DNA of 64,000 nucleotides from assembly GCA_963783355.1 (NCBI GenBank), contig CAWANF010000005.1, forward strand, positions 186,001 through 250,000, read 5' to 3'. The DNA is from CAWANF01 sp963783355 (GTDB lineage: Bacteria > Bacteroidota > Rhodothermia > Balneolales > DATFMH01). A model generated the notes under the pieces. That model had not been told where the DNA came from and made no database searches. It saw only the letters and a list, made by a program, of their open reading frames with translations. A program made the translations under genes and the position numbers. Each line of letters begins with the position of its first letter. Position 1 is the first letter of the stretch. Positions 17,328 through 25,766 of the stretch are shown here, one piece after another.

Positions 17328-18299
17328 TTACCTTCTGTCTGTTTGTGCATGGATTTGAACTTCCTGTCTTTCCGGCAATAACTTTAGCCTGCAAATATGA
17401 ATTAAATCCAGCAATGCCTTGTATGCGTTTCCATTGAAGATATTAGCCGGATAATAGAACAGATATTTGATGTAAAAATAGATCATGTAGCTAACCGTAC
17501 GGCGATCATAACTTTCATACATAAACCAATAATAATAACGGCTTATATATTTATTTATCGCATTGCGCCCCAAATGGTTGTTTATCTCATTTTTGAACAG
17601 CACTTTTTCCTTAAAGACATCCAGCTTTTTCTCGACATCCGCTATTTTGAATAGTTTCGAATATTGTTGTGTTGTTGATTCACTGTGAATATTTACGACA
17701 CTGGTATAATGATTTACCTGGATAACCGGAAATTTTGTTGCGGCATGAACCCATAATCCCACATCTTCTGCATAGAGCATATTATCATCAAATAGAAAAT
17801 CATTAAAGATGTCGCGATGTAAACAGGCCGAAGTCGGATAAATTGTAAAAAACAGGACGTGTTCTACCCGGTTGGCCTGCATTTTCTCCGGCAGGACATG
17901 TTCATGTAATCCATTATCTTTATAAAAATAGAGCCCTGTATAAAACATTGCCCTTGGATAATCATGCTCTTCGATAGACTGATACAATTTTTCCAGGTGA
18001 TCACTCAGGAACCAGTCGTCGCTATCCAGGAAGCAGATATACCGGCCCCGGGATTCGGCAACTCCATGATTCCGGGCAATAGAACGTTCCGCATTTTCCT
18101 GGTAAATGTACCGGATATTTTCAGTTACATACGGTTTTATGACCTCAGCGGTATTATCCGTAGAACCGTCGTCGATAATGATGACTTCCCAATCTTTGAA
18201 TGTTTGCTTTTTAATACTTTCAACGGCCTTGGCTAATAACAGCGCACGGTTATAGGTCGGTATTACAATACTGAATAATGGTCGATCTCCGTTTTTCAT
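17328..18299 (-). CDS. Family 2 glycosyltransferase
   Basis: This 323-residue GT-A enzyme has FSIVIPTYNRALLLAKAVES (9-28), the nucleotide-contacting IIIDDGSTDNT (40-50), ARNHGVAESRGRYICFLD, and metal-binding DSDDW at 92-96. The C-terminal half is rich in Tyr and basic residues and may bind the membrane face. It is the first gene of the five-gene operon running to 12784. The promoter should lie in the 193-base AT-rich gap at 18300-18492, unless transcription reads through from the nonulosonate operon upstream. Sugar specificity is unknown. Confidence 0.88.
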   Translation of the reverse strand: MKNGDRPLFSIVIPTYNRALLLAKAVESIKKQTFKDWEVIIIDDGSTDNTAEVIKPYVTENIRYIYQENAERSIARNHGVAESRGRYICFLDSDDWFLSDHLEKLYQSIEEHDYPRAMFYTGLYFYKDNGLHEHVLPEKMQANRVEHVLFFTIYPTSACLHRDIFNDFLFDDNMLYAEDVGLWVHAATKFPVIQVNHYTSVVNIHSESTTQQYSKLFKIADVEKKLDVFKEKVLFKNEINNHLGRNAINKYISRYYYWFMYESYDRRTVSYMIYFYIKYLFYYPANIFNGNAYKALLDLIHICRLKLLPERQEVQIHAQTDRR

Positions 18300-18492
18300 T
18301 TATCCCCCCAGATGCTCGTTTTTTTAACTGACTAATCCCGAACTCATCTTATCTGAATAATCAATTCTTCATCAACTTGTCAGCAAACATAATCCCCCAA
18401 AAATATCTGCATATTTTAAATATAAATGCCCTGCAGCAGTTAACGAATTATAAATACTTAATTTGTTATCAAAAAAGGTAAAAGCAATCACA

Positions 18493-19227
18493 TTATATCG
18501 CCGTCCATCCTCCGTCAACCATCAGGTTATGCCCGGTAATGTAACCGGCCTCACTCGACAGCAGAAAACTGACTGCCGGCGCAATATCTTCCGGTTTTCC
18601 CATACGTTTGAGCGGCACACGTTTTTCATAATTTTGAACAAACTCTTCCGGCTGATGATCGAAAATTCCACCGGGTGAAACACTATTGATGCGGATATTA
18701 TATTTACCATAATAAGAAGCAAGATATCTTGTAAAATTGATTATTCCGCCTTTTATAGCTGAGTAAGCAGCTGGCGAAGTCATCCCGGTATCACCGTAGA
18801 TTTCAAAATCAGGGGCGACCACCCCATACGTTGAACCTATATTTACAATCGCCCCCGAATTCTGTTTCATCATATGCTCTAAAGCAATACGGCTGAATAT
18901 GAAATAGCTGTTCATCTGCATATCCACATTTCTTTTCCAGGAGGCTTCCGGTATATCTTCAAACTTAACACCCCAGTCTTTAGTCCTCGGATAAGCACTA
19001 TTAACCAAACCGTCTAACCGTCCAAATTTTTCCACGATCCTGTCGACGGCATTCCGAATGGATTTGGAGTTGGTGATGTCGATTGAAAGCTCTCCTTTTT
19101 CCAGATCACCGGAACCGGCAATATCAGCATTAATGGCATAGCCACCTTTTTTTCGAATATCATTTACGATGGCACGTCCAATAAGTCCGCTGCCGCCGGT
19201 TACGATGATCACTTTATCCTGAAGCAT
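18493..19227 (-). CDS. Short-chain dehydrogenase/reductase, PtmA-like
   Basis: This 244-residue classical SDR has TGGSGLIG at 10-17, the catalytic Ser in NIGSTYG (129-135), YSAIK with Tyr155 and Lys159, and the C-terminal YITGHNLMVDGGWTAI typical of the family. It is the last gene of the nonulosonate operon, one base after the Gfo/Idh/MocA gene. In Campylobacter jejuni the ptm cluster also ends with an SDR (PtmA) beside neuA, so by context it is a PtmA-like enzyme in the supply or modification of the nonulosonate precursor. That assignment rests on synteny; substrate and direction of the redox step are not known. Confidence 0.82.
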   Translation of the reverse strand: MLQDKVIIVTGGSGLIGRAIVNDIRKKGGYAINADIAGSGDLEKGELSIDITNSKSIRNAVDRIVEKFGRLDGLVNSAYPRTKDWGVKFEDIPEASWKRNVDMQMNSYFIFSRIALEHMMKQNSGAIVNIGSTYGVVAPDFEIYGDTGMTSPAAYSAIKGGIINFTRYLASYYGKYNIRINSVSPGGIFDHQPEEFVQNYEKRVPLKRMGKPEDIAPAVSFLLSSEAGYITGHNLMVDGGWTAI

Positions 19228-19228
19228 A

Positions 19229-20179
19229 TTAAACCAGTTCTTTATGTTTATTGTATTGTTTCAGATGGATTTTTTTTCCACCCTCTTTTTGAGATATTTT
19301 CCCGGCGTGTAAAATCTGCATCAGAGTGATGGTCTCCTCAGGCGGGATAGCCGGTATGCCGGTTTTATACTGTTCATAAAACTTCAAAAGCATAGTGCGG
19401 AAGCAGCTGAAATTATCGTTATAGTCGATTACAAAATGCCGGTTTCCCATTGTATAGAATGAACTTCGAAGCGCAAATCCAACCCGTTTGTTCAATTGAA
19501 TCAGGGCATATTTACCCGATTTGTATTGAATGCGAACAATATCGTTACCTTCTTCCCCGGTATTTTGAACCCAGTCTACTGCTGAACCCATAATTGGCGT
19601 TATTCCTTCCAGTACATGTATCCCATAACGATACCAGTCTATGATGCTGACTGAATGTGAAAAAACCACATCACCCGGATTCAAATCTCCATGGGCACGG
19701 CTCATTATGGCCGGATAATACCGGAAAGCAGAACAGGACATCAGCATCCCGTTTTCAAGGTATTTACGGTAATAATTAAGCTCCTCCATACTCTTAGTCA
19801 ACGGCTTGTCCAATAATACGGGGATATCATGTTCAAGGAAGTAAGACGCCAATTCATAATGCGTCTCTGCATCGTCGCGGGCAATGATCACGACATCTGT
19901 TTCCCTGGCAAGCTCCTCATAATGATTGGCGACGTGTTCAATTTTAGAACACTCTGCAATTTCCCTGGCAATTTTTTGATCCTGTGCCCAAACGTGGGTC
20001 ACCTTAAAGTTGCCGATTCCGAAATCATCTTCATCGTGTTTTGCCAGATACCTGGCAATGCCCGGATATGCCGTTTGAAACATCTTTTCATAACGATACC
20101 CGTTAATGATGGCTGAAAATGAATAAGGGTGGCCATCTCCTTCACTGTACCCAATAATCCCGACTCTTATTTCATCCAT
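19229..20179 (-). CDS. Gfo/Idh/MocA family oxidoreductase
   Basis: This 316-residue NAD(P)-dependent sugar oxidoreductase opens with VGIIGYSEGDGHPYSFSAII. The Rossmann fold carries DVVIIARDDAETHYELASYF and the family signature PVLLDKPLTKS, where Lys is the conserved residue usually seen as EKP. A beta-sheet domain with MSCSAFRYYPAIM follows. It overlaps the preceding broken SDR by 8 bases and is followed one base later by the PtmA-like SDR, so it belongs to the nonulosonate operon. It may oxidise or reduce a nucleotide-activated or free sugar precursor, but the substrate is not readable. Confidence 0.82.
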   Translation of the reverse strand: MDEIRVGIIGYSEGDGHPYSFSAIINGYRYEKMFQTAYPGIARYLAKHDEDDFGIGNFKVTHVWAQDQKIAREIAECSKIEHVANHYEELARETDVVIIARDDAETHYELASYFLEHDIPVLLDKPLTKSMEELNYYRKYLENGMLMSCSAFRYYPAIMSRAHGDLNPGDVVFSHSVSIIDWYRYGIHVLEGITPIMGSAVDWVQNTGEEGNDIVRIQYKSGKYALIQLNKRVGFALRSSFYTMGNRHFVIDYNDNFSCFRTMLLKFYEQYKTGIPAIPPEETITLMQILHAGKISQKEGGKKIHLKQYNKHKELV

Positions 20180-20921
20180 GATTCAACACCCTCTTAAGTT
20201 TTCCATTTGCATTACCTTCCAGCCAGTTAACCCCATCCAATTCCGGAAATAATGGAACTTCATAACCGAGCCAGAAGAATTTTCCGGTCACCCCGTCGGC
20301 ATCCAGATTTAACAGATAATTGACAGTGGGAAAACAGATATCCACCGGCAACGTTGCATTCGGAGCCATTTCCGTTTGTACCGGCCCCGGACTCATCAGA
20401 TTTATTTTAATATTTTGTTCGGCAAGTTCTTTGGCAGCCGTTACTGTTATGGCATTTAAATAAGCTTTAGATGCACTGTAAGCCGCATAACCAGGGAAAC
20501 AATTCAGAGGAGCCCCTGAAGTGACGTTGATAATCCGTCCATAGTTACGCTGTTTCATTTCTACCAACAGCTTCTTCATCAAAATCATAGGAGCATAGGC
20601 ATTGGTATTGAAAGAATGCATCAGTGTTTCCGGAATAAATCACAAAATTCACCCGATTCGTTTACACCGGCATTATTGATTAGATAGGGAATGTATCCAT
20701 GTTCTCTTATGATTTTATCTGCGAATAAAGCCACTTCTTTCGTATCGGAAAGATCCACCTTATAGCAAATTGTATCGTCATCATCTCCAAAATGCTTTGA
20801 TGAGTCGATCGTAACGCCGTGCTGCAACAATGACCTGGTATTTCTGCTTTAAATAATTGGCTAAAGCCAGGCCAACTCCACTGCTGGCACCTGTGATTAG
20901 AATTTTTGGTTTCTGAGTCAT
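20172..20921 (-). pseudogene. Short-chain dehydrogenase interrupted by two compensating frameshifts
   Basis: The whole 750-base interval encodes an SDR in three pieces. From the ATG at 20921 (overlapping the neuA stop as ATGA) it reads KILITGASSGVGLALANYL. At a run of four T on the coding strand (20789-20792) the frame shifts, and the middle piece has YKVDLSDTKEVALFADKI and YLINNAGVNESG. Near 20634-20638 it shifts back, and the rest has GRIINVTSGAP, YSASK (catalytic Tyr/Lys) and INLMSPGPVQTEM. One extra base and one missing base cancel, so the total remains a multiple of three and would encode 249 residues. Neighbouring genes are intact. Sequencing or assembly errors are as likely as real inactivation. 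Confidence 0.75.
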
Positions 20922-21613
20922 TTATACCTCTCCATTATCAATTCTGCCAACTTAAAATCTGATTCTTTATCGATATCTATAGCCCATTCCGGCTGAACGA
21001 CATAAGCAAAATTATTTCCTAAAAGCCATGATTTTGAATCCGGATTTTTATTAATGGTCTCCGTTTTCACGGCATAAACCAGGCCATTTAATACGTATCC
21101 AGTCTCCTGTTTCTGCCGGGGTTTGAATGGATCGGATTTGTCTATAAATGGTTCTGCAATATGATCATGTATCTTCCAGAGACGTGTTACAGGAGCGGAA
21201 GATTCTGAAAAAGTCGCTACCGAATCGTAATTTTTTTCTCTGATAAACTCGATGGCGTTATCTACATATTCAACTTTTCTCAATGGTGCAGTCGGTTCGA
21301 GTAACACGATGATATCATATTCAAATCCCTGCTCCTTTTTTACCTGCAACAGATGGCGAACCGCATCCATCACAATAGAATGATCACCGGCCAGTTCAGG
21401 CGGACGCATGATCACTTCTGCCCCATATTGTCTGGCAATATCGGCTATTTCCACATCATCGGTCGAAACCACCACATCTTTTACCTTTTTTGCCATTTTA
21501 GCCGTTTCAATGGGATAAGCAATCAATGGTTTACCAGCCAACAGGCGTATGTTTTTCCTTGGTATACCCTTTGATCCTCCTCGCGCAGGTATGATTGCTA
21601 ATACTCTCTCCAT
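20918..21613 (-). CDS. neuA: CMP-nonulosonic acid synthetase (NeuA/LegF-like)
   Basis: This 231-residue cytidylyltransferase activates a nonulosonic acid with CTP. The N-terminus IPARGGSKGIPRKN (8-21) is the CTP-binding signature of CMP-sialate, CMP-legionaminate and CMP-KDO synthetases. LLEPTAPLRK and the C-terminal IDIDKESDFKLAE are typical of the NeuA group rather than KdsB. It lies two bases after the PtmE-like nucleotidyltransferase, and its stop overlaps the next start (ATGA). By context (LegC-, LegI- and LegG-like neighbours) the substrate is probably a legionaminic acid derivative rather than Neu5Ac. Confidence 0.88.
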   Translation of the reverse strand: MERVLAIIPARGGSKGIPRKNIRLLAGKPLIAYPIETAKMAKKVKDVVVSTDDVEIADIARQYGAEVIMRPPELAGDHSIVMDAVRHLLQVKKEQGFEYDIIVLLEPTAPLRKVEYVDNAIEFIREKNYDSVATFSESSAPVTRLWKIHDHIAEPFIDKSDPFKPRQKQETGYVLNGLVYAVKTETINKNPDSKSWLLGNNFAYVVQPEWAIDIDKESDFKLAELIMERYK

Positions 21614-21615
21614 AA

Positions 21616-22677
21616 TTAAATTTCAATAAGTTTGATGTCTCTTTGCGCCTGTATATAATCCTCGTGCTTTCCGATGTCCAGCCAATAGCCGGTAAGCGGG
21701 AAATAGGCAATTTTTCCCCCGCTCTGAATCAATTCTTCCATGAAATCGGTCACATCCCAGAATTGATTTTTAGGTATTCGTTTAATCAATTCTTTCCTGA
21801 TCAAGTAAATACCTGCATTGGAATGATATACGAGCTCCGGCTTTTCTTTCAGGGAAATGATCCGTTCATTATTGACATGCAATACGGCGTACGGAACTTT
21901 CACCTCGTATGGAACGGCTGCCACGGCCATATCCACATCTTTTTTAATGAAGTCCCGGAAAAAACACTCGTAATTGATGGTAGTCAACAGGTCGGAATTC
22001 ATCATCAGGATATAATCGTGCTCAAACCGTTTGACTAAAGCCAAAGCTCCCATAGTGCCTAACGGTTTTCTTTCCCGGACATAAGTGACATGCACATTTT
22101 TCTTATGGCCGTTGCCAAAATGACGGACCAGTTGCTTTCCCAGATATCGAATCGATATCTTTATGTTGTCAATTCCATACCGATACAAATGATCAATATT
22201 ATGTTCGATGATAGGTTTGTCTCCGACTTTCAAGAGCGGCTTTGGCACATTATCCGTCAGGGGACGCAGTCGCCTGCCCTCGCCTCCAGCCATGATCACA
22301 GCATCGACCGGCAAAATGGTTTTATGTTTTGTCAGGTCATATAATCGCACAATCTTCTTCTGTTCATTTAAGACCGGAACCATTTTCACATTGTATTTAT
22401 ATAGCTCGTTTACTTCATCGACTGTAAAATTTTTCCGTCTCAGGTACCGGAAATTCCGGTTCATGAATGTACTGACTGGTTCATCGATATTATGGCCCGC
22501 CAGAAGATTTCTGCGAATATCCCCATCAGTGAGGGTTCCAACCATTTTATTTTCTTCGTTCAGCACGAACAAAGCCAGCGGATCCAGAATATGACAATTT
22601 GAGATCCAGTTTATCTTCTCCAGTGCTATTCGAACGATTTCATGTTCATAAATCAACCTGTTTAGATAATCTCTCAT
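21616..22677 (-). CDS. Nucleotidyltransferase with N-terminal CBS pair (PtmE-like)
   Basis: This 353-residue protein has two parts. Residues about 15-125 form a CBS pair (LFVLNEENKMVGTLTDGDIR). The remainder is a sugar-nucleotide transferase domain with MAGGEGRRLRPLT, VPKPLLKVGDKPIIEHNI and ERKPLGTMGALAL. This CBS plus NTP-transferase layout is that of PtmE, the glucosamine-1-phosphate guanylyltransferase that supplies GDP-GlcN for legionaminic acid in Campylobacter jejuni. It overlaps the formyltransferase gene by 32 bases and is followed two bases later by neuA, again as in the ptm cluster. GDP-GlcN synthesis is inferred; other NTPs or sugars are possible. Confidence 0.82.
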   Translation of the reverse strand: MRDYLNRLIYEHEIVRIALEKINWISNCHILDPLALFVLNEENKMVGTLTDGDIRRNLLAGHNIDEPVSTFMNRNFRYLRRKNFTVDEVNELYKYNVKMVPVLNEQKKIVRLYDLTKHKTILPVDAVIMAGGEGRRLRPLTDNVPKPLLKVGDKPIIEHNIDHLYRYGIDNIKISIRYLGKQLVRHFGNGHKKNVHVTYVRERKPLGTMGALALVKRFEHDYILMMNSDLLTTINYECFFRDFIKKDVDMAVAAVPYEVKVPYAVLHVNNERIISLKEKPELVYHSNAGIYLIRKELIKRIPKNQFWDVTDFMEELIQSGGKIAYFPLTGYWLDIGKHEDYIQAQRDIKLIEI

Positions 22678-23623
22678 GATGTTCAGCCCCCATTATTTTT
22701 TGAAGCAAAAGATTCAGATTGACCCCAAGCCGATCTCCTATCTTAAGCTTTATTACCCTGTTCTCGTCCCTGATTTCGTGGTCGGTTATTTTTAAAATCG
22801 TATCCCCGGTTTTTACGATCGGACAACCGTCCGCAGTTATTCCAACAATCCCGCCATTAACACATTGATAAACCGGTGCCCCATCAACCAATTCTGTTTT
22901 GTAAATAATAACTAGACAATACCGGCCTTCTCTTAATAACCAGCTTCTTGCACCGGGACCCGGTGTTGTAATGGCCCGAACAAAATTGAAAATTTGTTCG
23001 GAAGGCCAGCTCCAATCAATAAATTCATCTCCATCCATTCTTCCTATAAAATAGGTACCGTCCGATGATTGCGGTGTACGTATCACCTCATCCCGCTCGA
23101 TTAAATCGAGGCTCTCCACCAAAACATCAGGACACATTTGAATGGCTTTATTCAATACGCTTCCATAATCATCTGTCGATTCAACAGGAAACGTTCGCTG
23201 AAGAATGATATCCCCGGAATCAATTCCGGCGTTGATGTAATGACATGTCACCCCAATCTCTTTTTCCCCGTTTATAAGCGCCCAGTTTAACACATTCCTT
23301 CCACGATACATCGGCAACTTACCGGCATGTATATTAATCATCCCTTTGGGAAAAATATTCAACAATCCCGGTTTGATAATTTGGTTGAAAGACAACGAGA
23401 CACCAATGTCTGCATCCAAATGTCTGATAGATTGCAAGGCTTCCGGATCATTCACATTGCCGCATATTTTCACATCTATTCCATATTGTTCCGCCAGCGC
23501 ACCCAATACGTTATCCGGTTGATTATGACGAAGATAGATACGTTTTACCCAATGCCCGGCTTCTACCATTTTCTCCAGGCCAAGCTGTGCCCAGGGGCCA
23601 TCAGCAAAGTATACCAGTTTCAT
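22646..23623 (-). CDS. Sugar N-formyltransferase (formyl-THF dependent)
   Basis: This 325-residue protein of the methionyl-tRNA formyltransferase/ArnA superfamily has the catalytic triad Asn97, His99 and Asp135, seen as INIHAGKLPMYRG (96-108) and NAGIDSGDI (131-139), with the N-x-H and H-to-D spacing of ArnA. The C-terminal part DWSWPSEQIFNFVRAITTPG with PGPGARSW resembles sugar formyltransferases such as ArnA and WlaRD rather than Fmt. It should transfer formyl from N10-formyl-THF to an amino sugar. It overlaps the LegG gene by 23 bases and the nucleotidyltransferase by 32. In this operon it occupies the place where an N-acetyltransferase would be needed. Confidence 0.85.
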   Translation of the reverse strand: MKLVYFADGPWAQLGLEKMVEAGHWVKRIYLRHNQPDNVLGALAEQYGIDVKICGNVNDPEALQSIRHLDADIGVSLSFNQIIKPGLLNIFPKGMINIHAGKLPMYRGRNVLNWALINGEKEIGVTCHYINAGIDSGDIILQRTFPVESTDDYGSVLNKAIQMCPDVLVESLDLIERDEVIRTPQSSDGTYFIGRMDGDEFIDWSWPSEQIFNFVRAITTPGPGARSWLLREGRYCLVIIYKTELVDGAPVYQCVNGGIVGITADGCPIVKTGDTILKITDHEIRDENRVIKLKIGDRLGVNLNLLLQKIMGAEHHERLSKQVDL

Positions 23624-24749
23624 AGGCCCCTTTTTTTGAATGGTGAATAGATTTTAAAACTTCAATAATTTTAGCCGACGCACCGCCGTTCCAATAGATA
23701 TTACTTCGATCCCAACCTGGTTTTCTCTCAATCTTCTGCACCGCATTTAGAATTTTTTCTTTATGAATATCTACGTGAAGTACATTATTTCCGGCTAAAC
23801 GTCCCTTCTGACGATTTCCTAAGTCAATGACATATTTCCCTAAAGAAGCGGCTTCAATGATTCCGCTTGAAGTATTTCCCATCAGGAAACGGCTGTGTTC
23901 CATACATGAAAAATAACCGCGTGTTCCAAGGCTTTTAAAAACATACACCCGATCTTTATTCCTGGTGATAAACGGCTCCAGTTCCTGCCTGACTTTGATA
24001 TTTCCCGTATCGGAATTGGGCATGGTAATCACCACCTGGAACTCCTTTAATTCCTCCAGTGCCCCGATTATTTCCTGAATGAACATTCCATTTTTTTCGG
24101 GATGAATAGTCTCGGGGTGAAACGTGAAGAGAATAGTGGGCTTTGACAAATCGACGCTATATATATTCTCAAATTCTTCAGGCGTATATAGTTTGATATT
24201 TTTAAGATTATCCAGGCTCAATGCGCCGACATTAAATACATTGCTGTTGTTACCGATCATGGTTTTTATTTTACTTACATAACCGGCAGTGCTGGCAAAA
24301 TGGTATTTCGACATATGTGTGATGGAATGTCTGAATACATTATCGATAGCTCCTAACGTAGTTTCACCACCGTGGATATGAGCCAACGGAATATTAAACG
24401 GAACGGAAGCACTAACAGCACTGAACATCTCATATCGATCACCCAGGCAGAACGCCAAATCGATATGTTCATGCAAATCATTCCAAATGCCTGACATTTT
24501 GATAAATGTAATCGCCATATTCGAAGTAATGGCATCGGGAGAATCGCCTAAAACCAGCGTTTCCAACTGATGCCTGACATCAAAACCATCATCAAGAATT
24601 TCGTTGATAGTCATCCCGTGATAAGGAGACATATGTGTGCCGAATGCCACTATTTCCAGTTCAAAAAGCGGATCGTTACCAAGCGCTCGTAACAGAGGCC
24701 TGTAAATTCCATAATCTGCTCTTGAACTTGTTAATATGGCTATCTTCAT
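23601..24749 (-). CDS. neuC: Hydrolysing nucleotide-sugar 2-epimerase (NeuC/LegG-like)
   Basis: This 382-residue enzyme cleaves the nucleotide and epimerises C2 to give the free ManNAc-type sugar for nonulosonate synthesis. Motifs include SSRADYGIYRPLL at 8-20, GDRYEM at 103-108, HIHGGE at 124-129, HSITHMSK at 141-148, and MGNTSSGIIEAASLG with LGNRQKGR in the second half. These are NeuC/LegG features, distinct from the non-hydrolysing WecB of this window. It overlaps neuB by 4 bases and the formyltransferase by 23. Next to LegC- and PtmE-like genes, the likely substrate is a 2,4-diamino-2,4,6-trideoxy sugar nucleotide (LegG activity). Confidence 0.9.
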   Translation of the reverse strand: MKIAILTSSRADYGIYRPLLRALGNDPLFELEIVAFGTHMSPYHGMTINEILDDGFDVRHQLETLVLGDSPDAITSNMAITFIKMSGIWNDLHEHIDLAFCLGDRYEMFSAVSASVPFNIPLAHIHGGETTLGAIDNVFRHSITHMSKYHFASTAGYVSKIKTMIGNNSNVFNVGALSLDNLKNIKLYTPEEFENIYSVDLSKPTILFTFHPETIHPEKNGMFIQEIIGALEELKEFQVVITMPNSDTGNIKVRQELEPFITRNKDRVYVFKSLGTRGYFSCMEHSRFLMGNTSSGIIEAASLGKYVIDLGNRQKGRLAGNNVLHVDIHKEKILNAVQKIERKPGWDRSNIYWNGGASAKIIEVLKSIHHSKKGAYETGILC

Positions 24750-25765
24750 TGTATGTCCGACATGTTCAGTTTCGATCCGAATTCCAAATCTTTATTCAGA
24801 TGTTTGCCAATCACCCAACCCAGCAGCATCGGCGCTATTCCATCGCCGGGCCGCAACATGATCAGGTCGTCTTCGCATATCCGGTCACCAGCCTTCAAGC
24901 TTCGGACCAGGTGTATACTTTTACGGGCAATATTGATATTCCGCATCTCGGATGGGGTCGGCTTTTTTATGCCTGTTCCCAAAGCTTTTTCAATATTGCG
25001 GATACTTTGCACCATCATTTTGAGTTCAAAAGGTTCAAGTGATGCTTTATGATCCGGCCCCTCCATATCACGGCTGAGTGTGAAATGTTTTTCTATGACA
25101 CTCGCACCCATTGCTACTGCTGCTATGGGAACTTCAATGCCCAACGTGTGGTCCGAATACCCTATCGAAACATCAAAGGCAGAAGCCATTGCCTGCATCG
25201 CCCGCAGGTTTACATCTCCATATGGAGTCGGGTATTCCGTATTGCAATGAAGAACGGTAATTTTATCTCTCCTGAGACCGGTTTCCAGCAGAATATCCAG
25301 AGCGTCCTCCACTTCACCCAAATCGGACATTCCGGTAGAAATTATGACCGGTTTACCCAAACTCCCGGCTTTCTTCAAATAAGGCAAATTGGTTATTTCG
25401 CCGGATGGGATTTTAATTCGTTTCAGGCCCAACCTGTTTAACAAAGCAATACTGTCGATATCAAAGGCTGTTGATAAAAATTCTATTTCCCTATCCCGGC
25501 AGTAATCGATGAGCATCTCGTGCGTTTCCTGATCGATCTCAAGTTTCTTAAGCATATCAAACTGACGTCTATCCCCATTTTGGACCGTTTTCAATTGATA
25601 ATCAGCCTTTTGGGCTTCCATACTCACCAGTTTCTCAGCCCGAAATGTCTGGAATTTTACGATATCGGCCCCGGCATCAACAGCTACATCTACAAGTTGT
25701 TTTGCAATTTCGGGATCCCCGTTATGATTAACTCCAGCTTCTGCAATTATGATCGTCTTTTTCAT
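24746..25765 (-). CDS. neuB: Nonulosonic acid synthase (NeuB/LegI-like)
   Basis: This 339-residue synthase condenses phosphoenolpyruvate with a ManNAc-type sugar to form the nine-carbon acid. The TIM-barrel motifs are all present: EAGVNHNG at 9-16, KFQTF at 37-41, KIPSGE at 118-123, HCNTEYPTP at 173-181, GYSDHTLG at 202-209, EKHFTL at 225-230 and DHKAS at 239-243. A C-terminal SAF (antifreeze-like) domain from about residue 280 with RSLKAGDRICEDDL completes the family layout. It lies one base after the aminotransferase and overlaps LegG by 4 bases. A LegI role rather than sialate synthase is inferred from those neighbours. Confidence 0.92.
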   Translation of the reverse strand: MKKTIIIAEAGVNHNGDPEIAKQLVDVAVDAGADIVKFQTFRAEKLVSMEAQKADYQLKTVQNGDRRQFDMLKKLEIDQETHEMLIDYCRDREIEFLSTAFDIDSIALLNRLGLKRIKIPSGEITNLPYLKKAGSLGKPVIISTGMSDLGEVEDALDILLETGLRRDKITVLHCNTEYPTPYGDVNLRAMQAMASAFDVSIGYSDHTLGIEVPIAAVAMGASVIEKHFTLSRDMEGPDHKASLEPFELKMMVQSIRNIEKALGTGIKKPTPSEMRNINIARKSIHLVRSLKAGDRICEDDLIMLRPGDGIAPMLLGWVIGKHLNKDLEFGSKLNMSDIQ

Positions 25766-25766
25766 A

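Noticed and set aside
24746..25765. NeuB as a true sialic acid (Neu5Ac) synthase
   Set aside because: The adjacent LegC-, PtmE- and PtmA-like genes indicate a 6-deoxy diamino nonulosonate; Neu5Ac synthesis would not need them. It remains possible but less likely.
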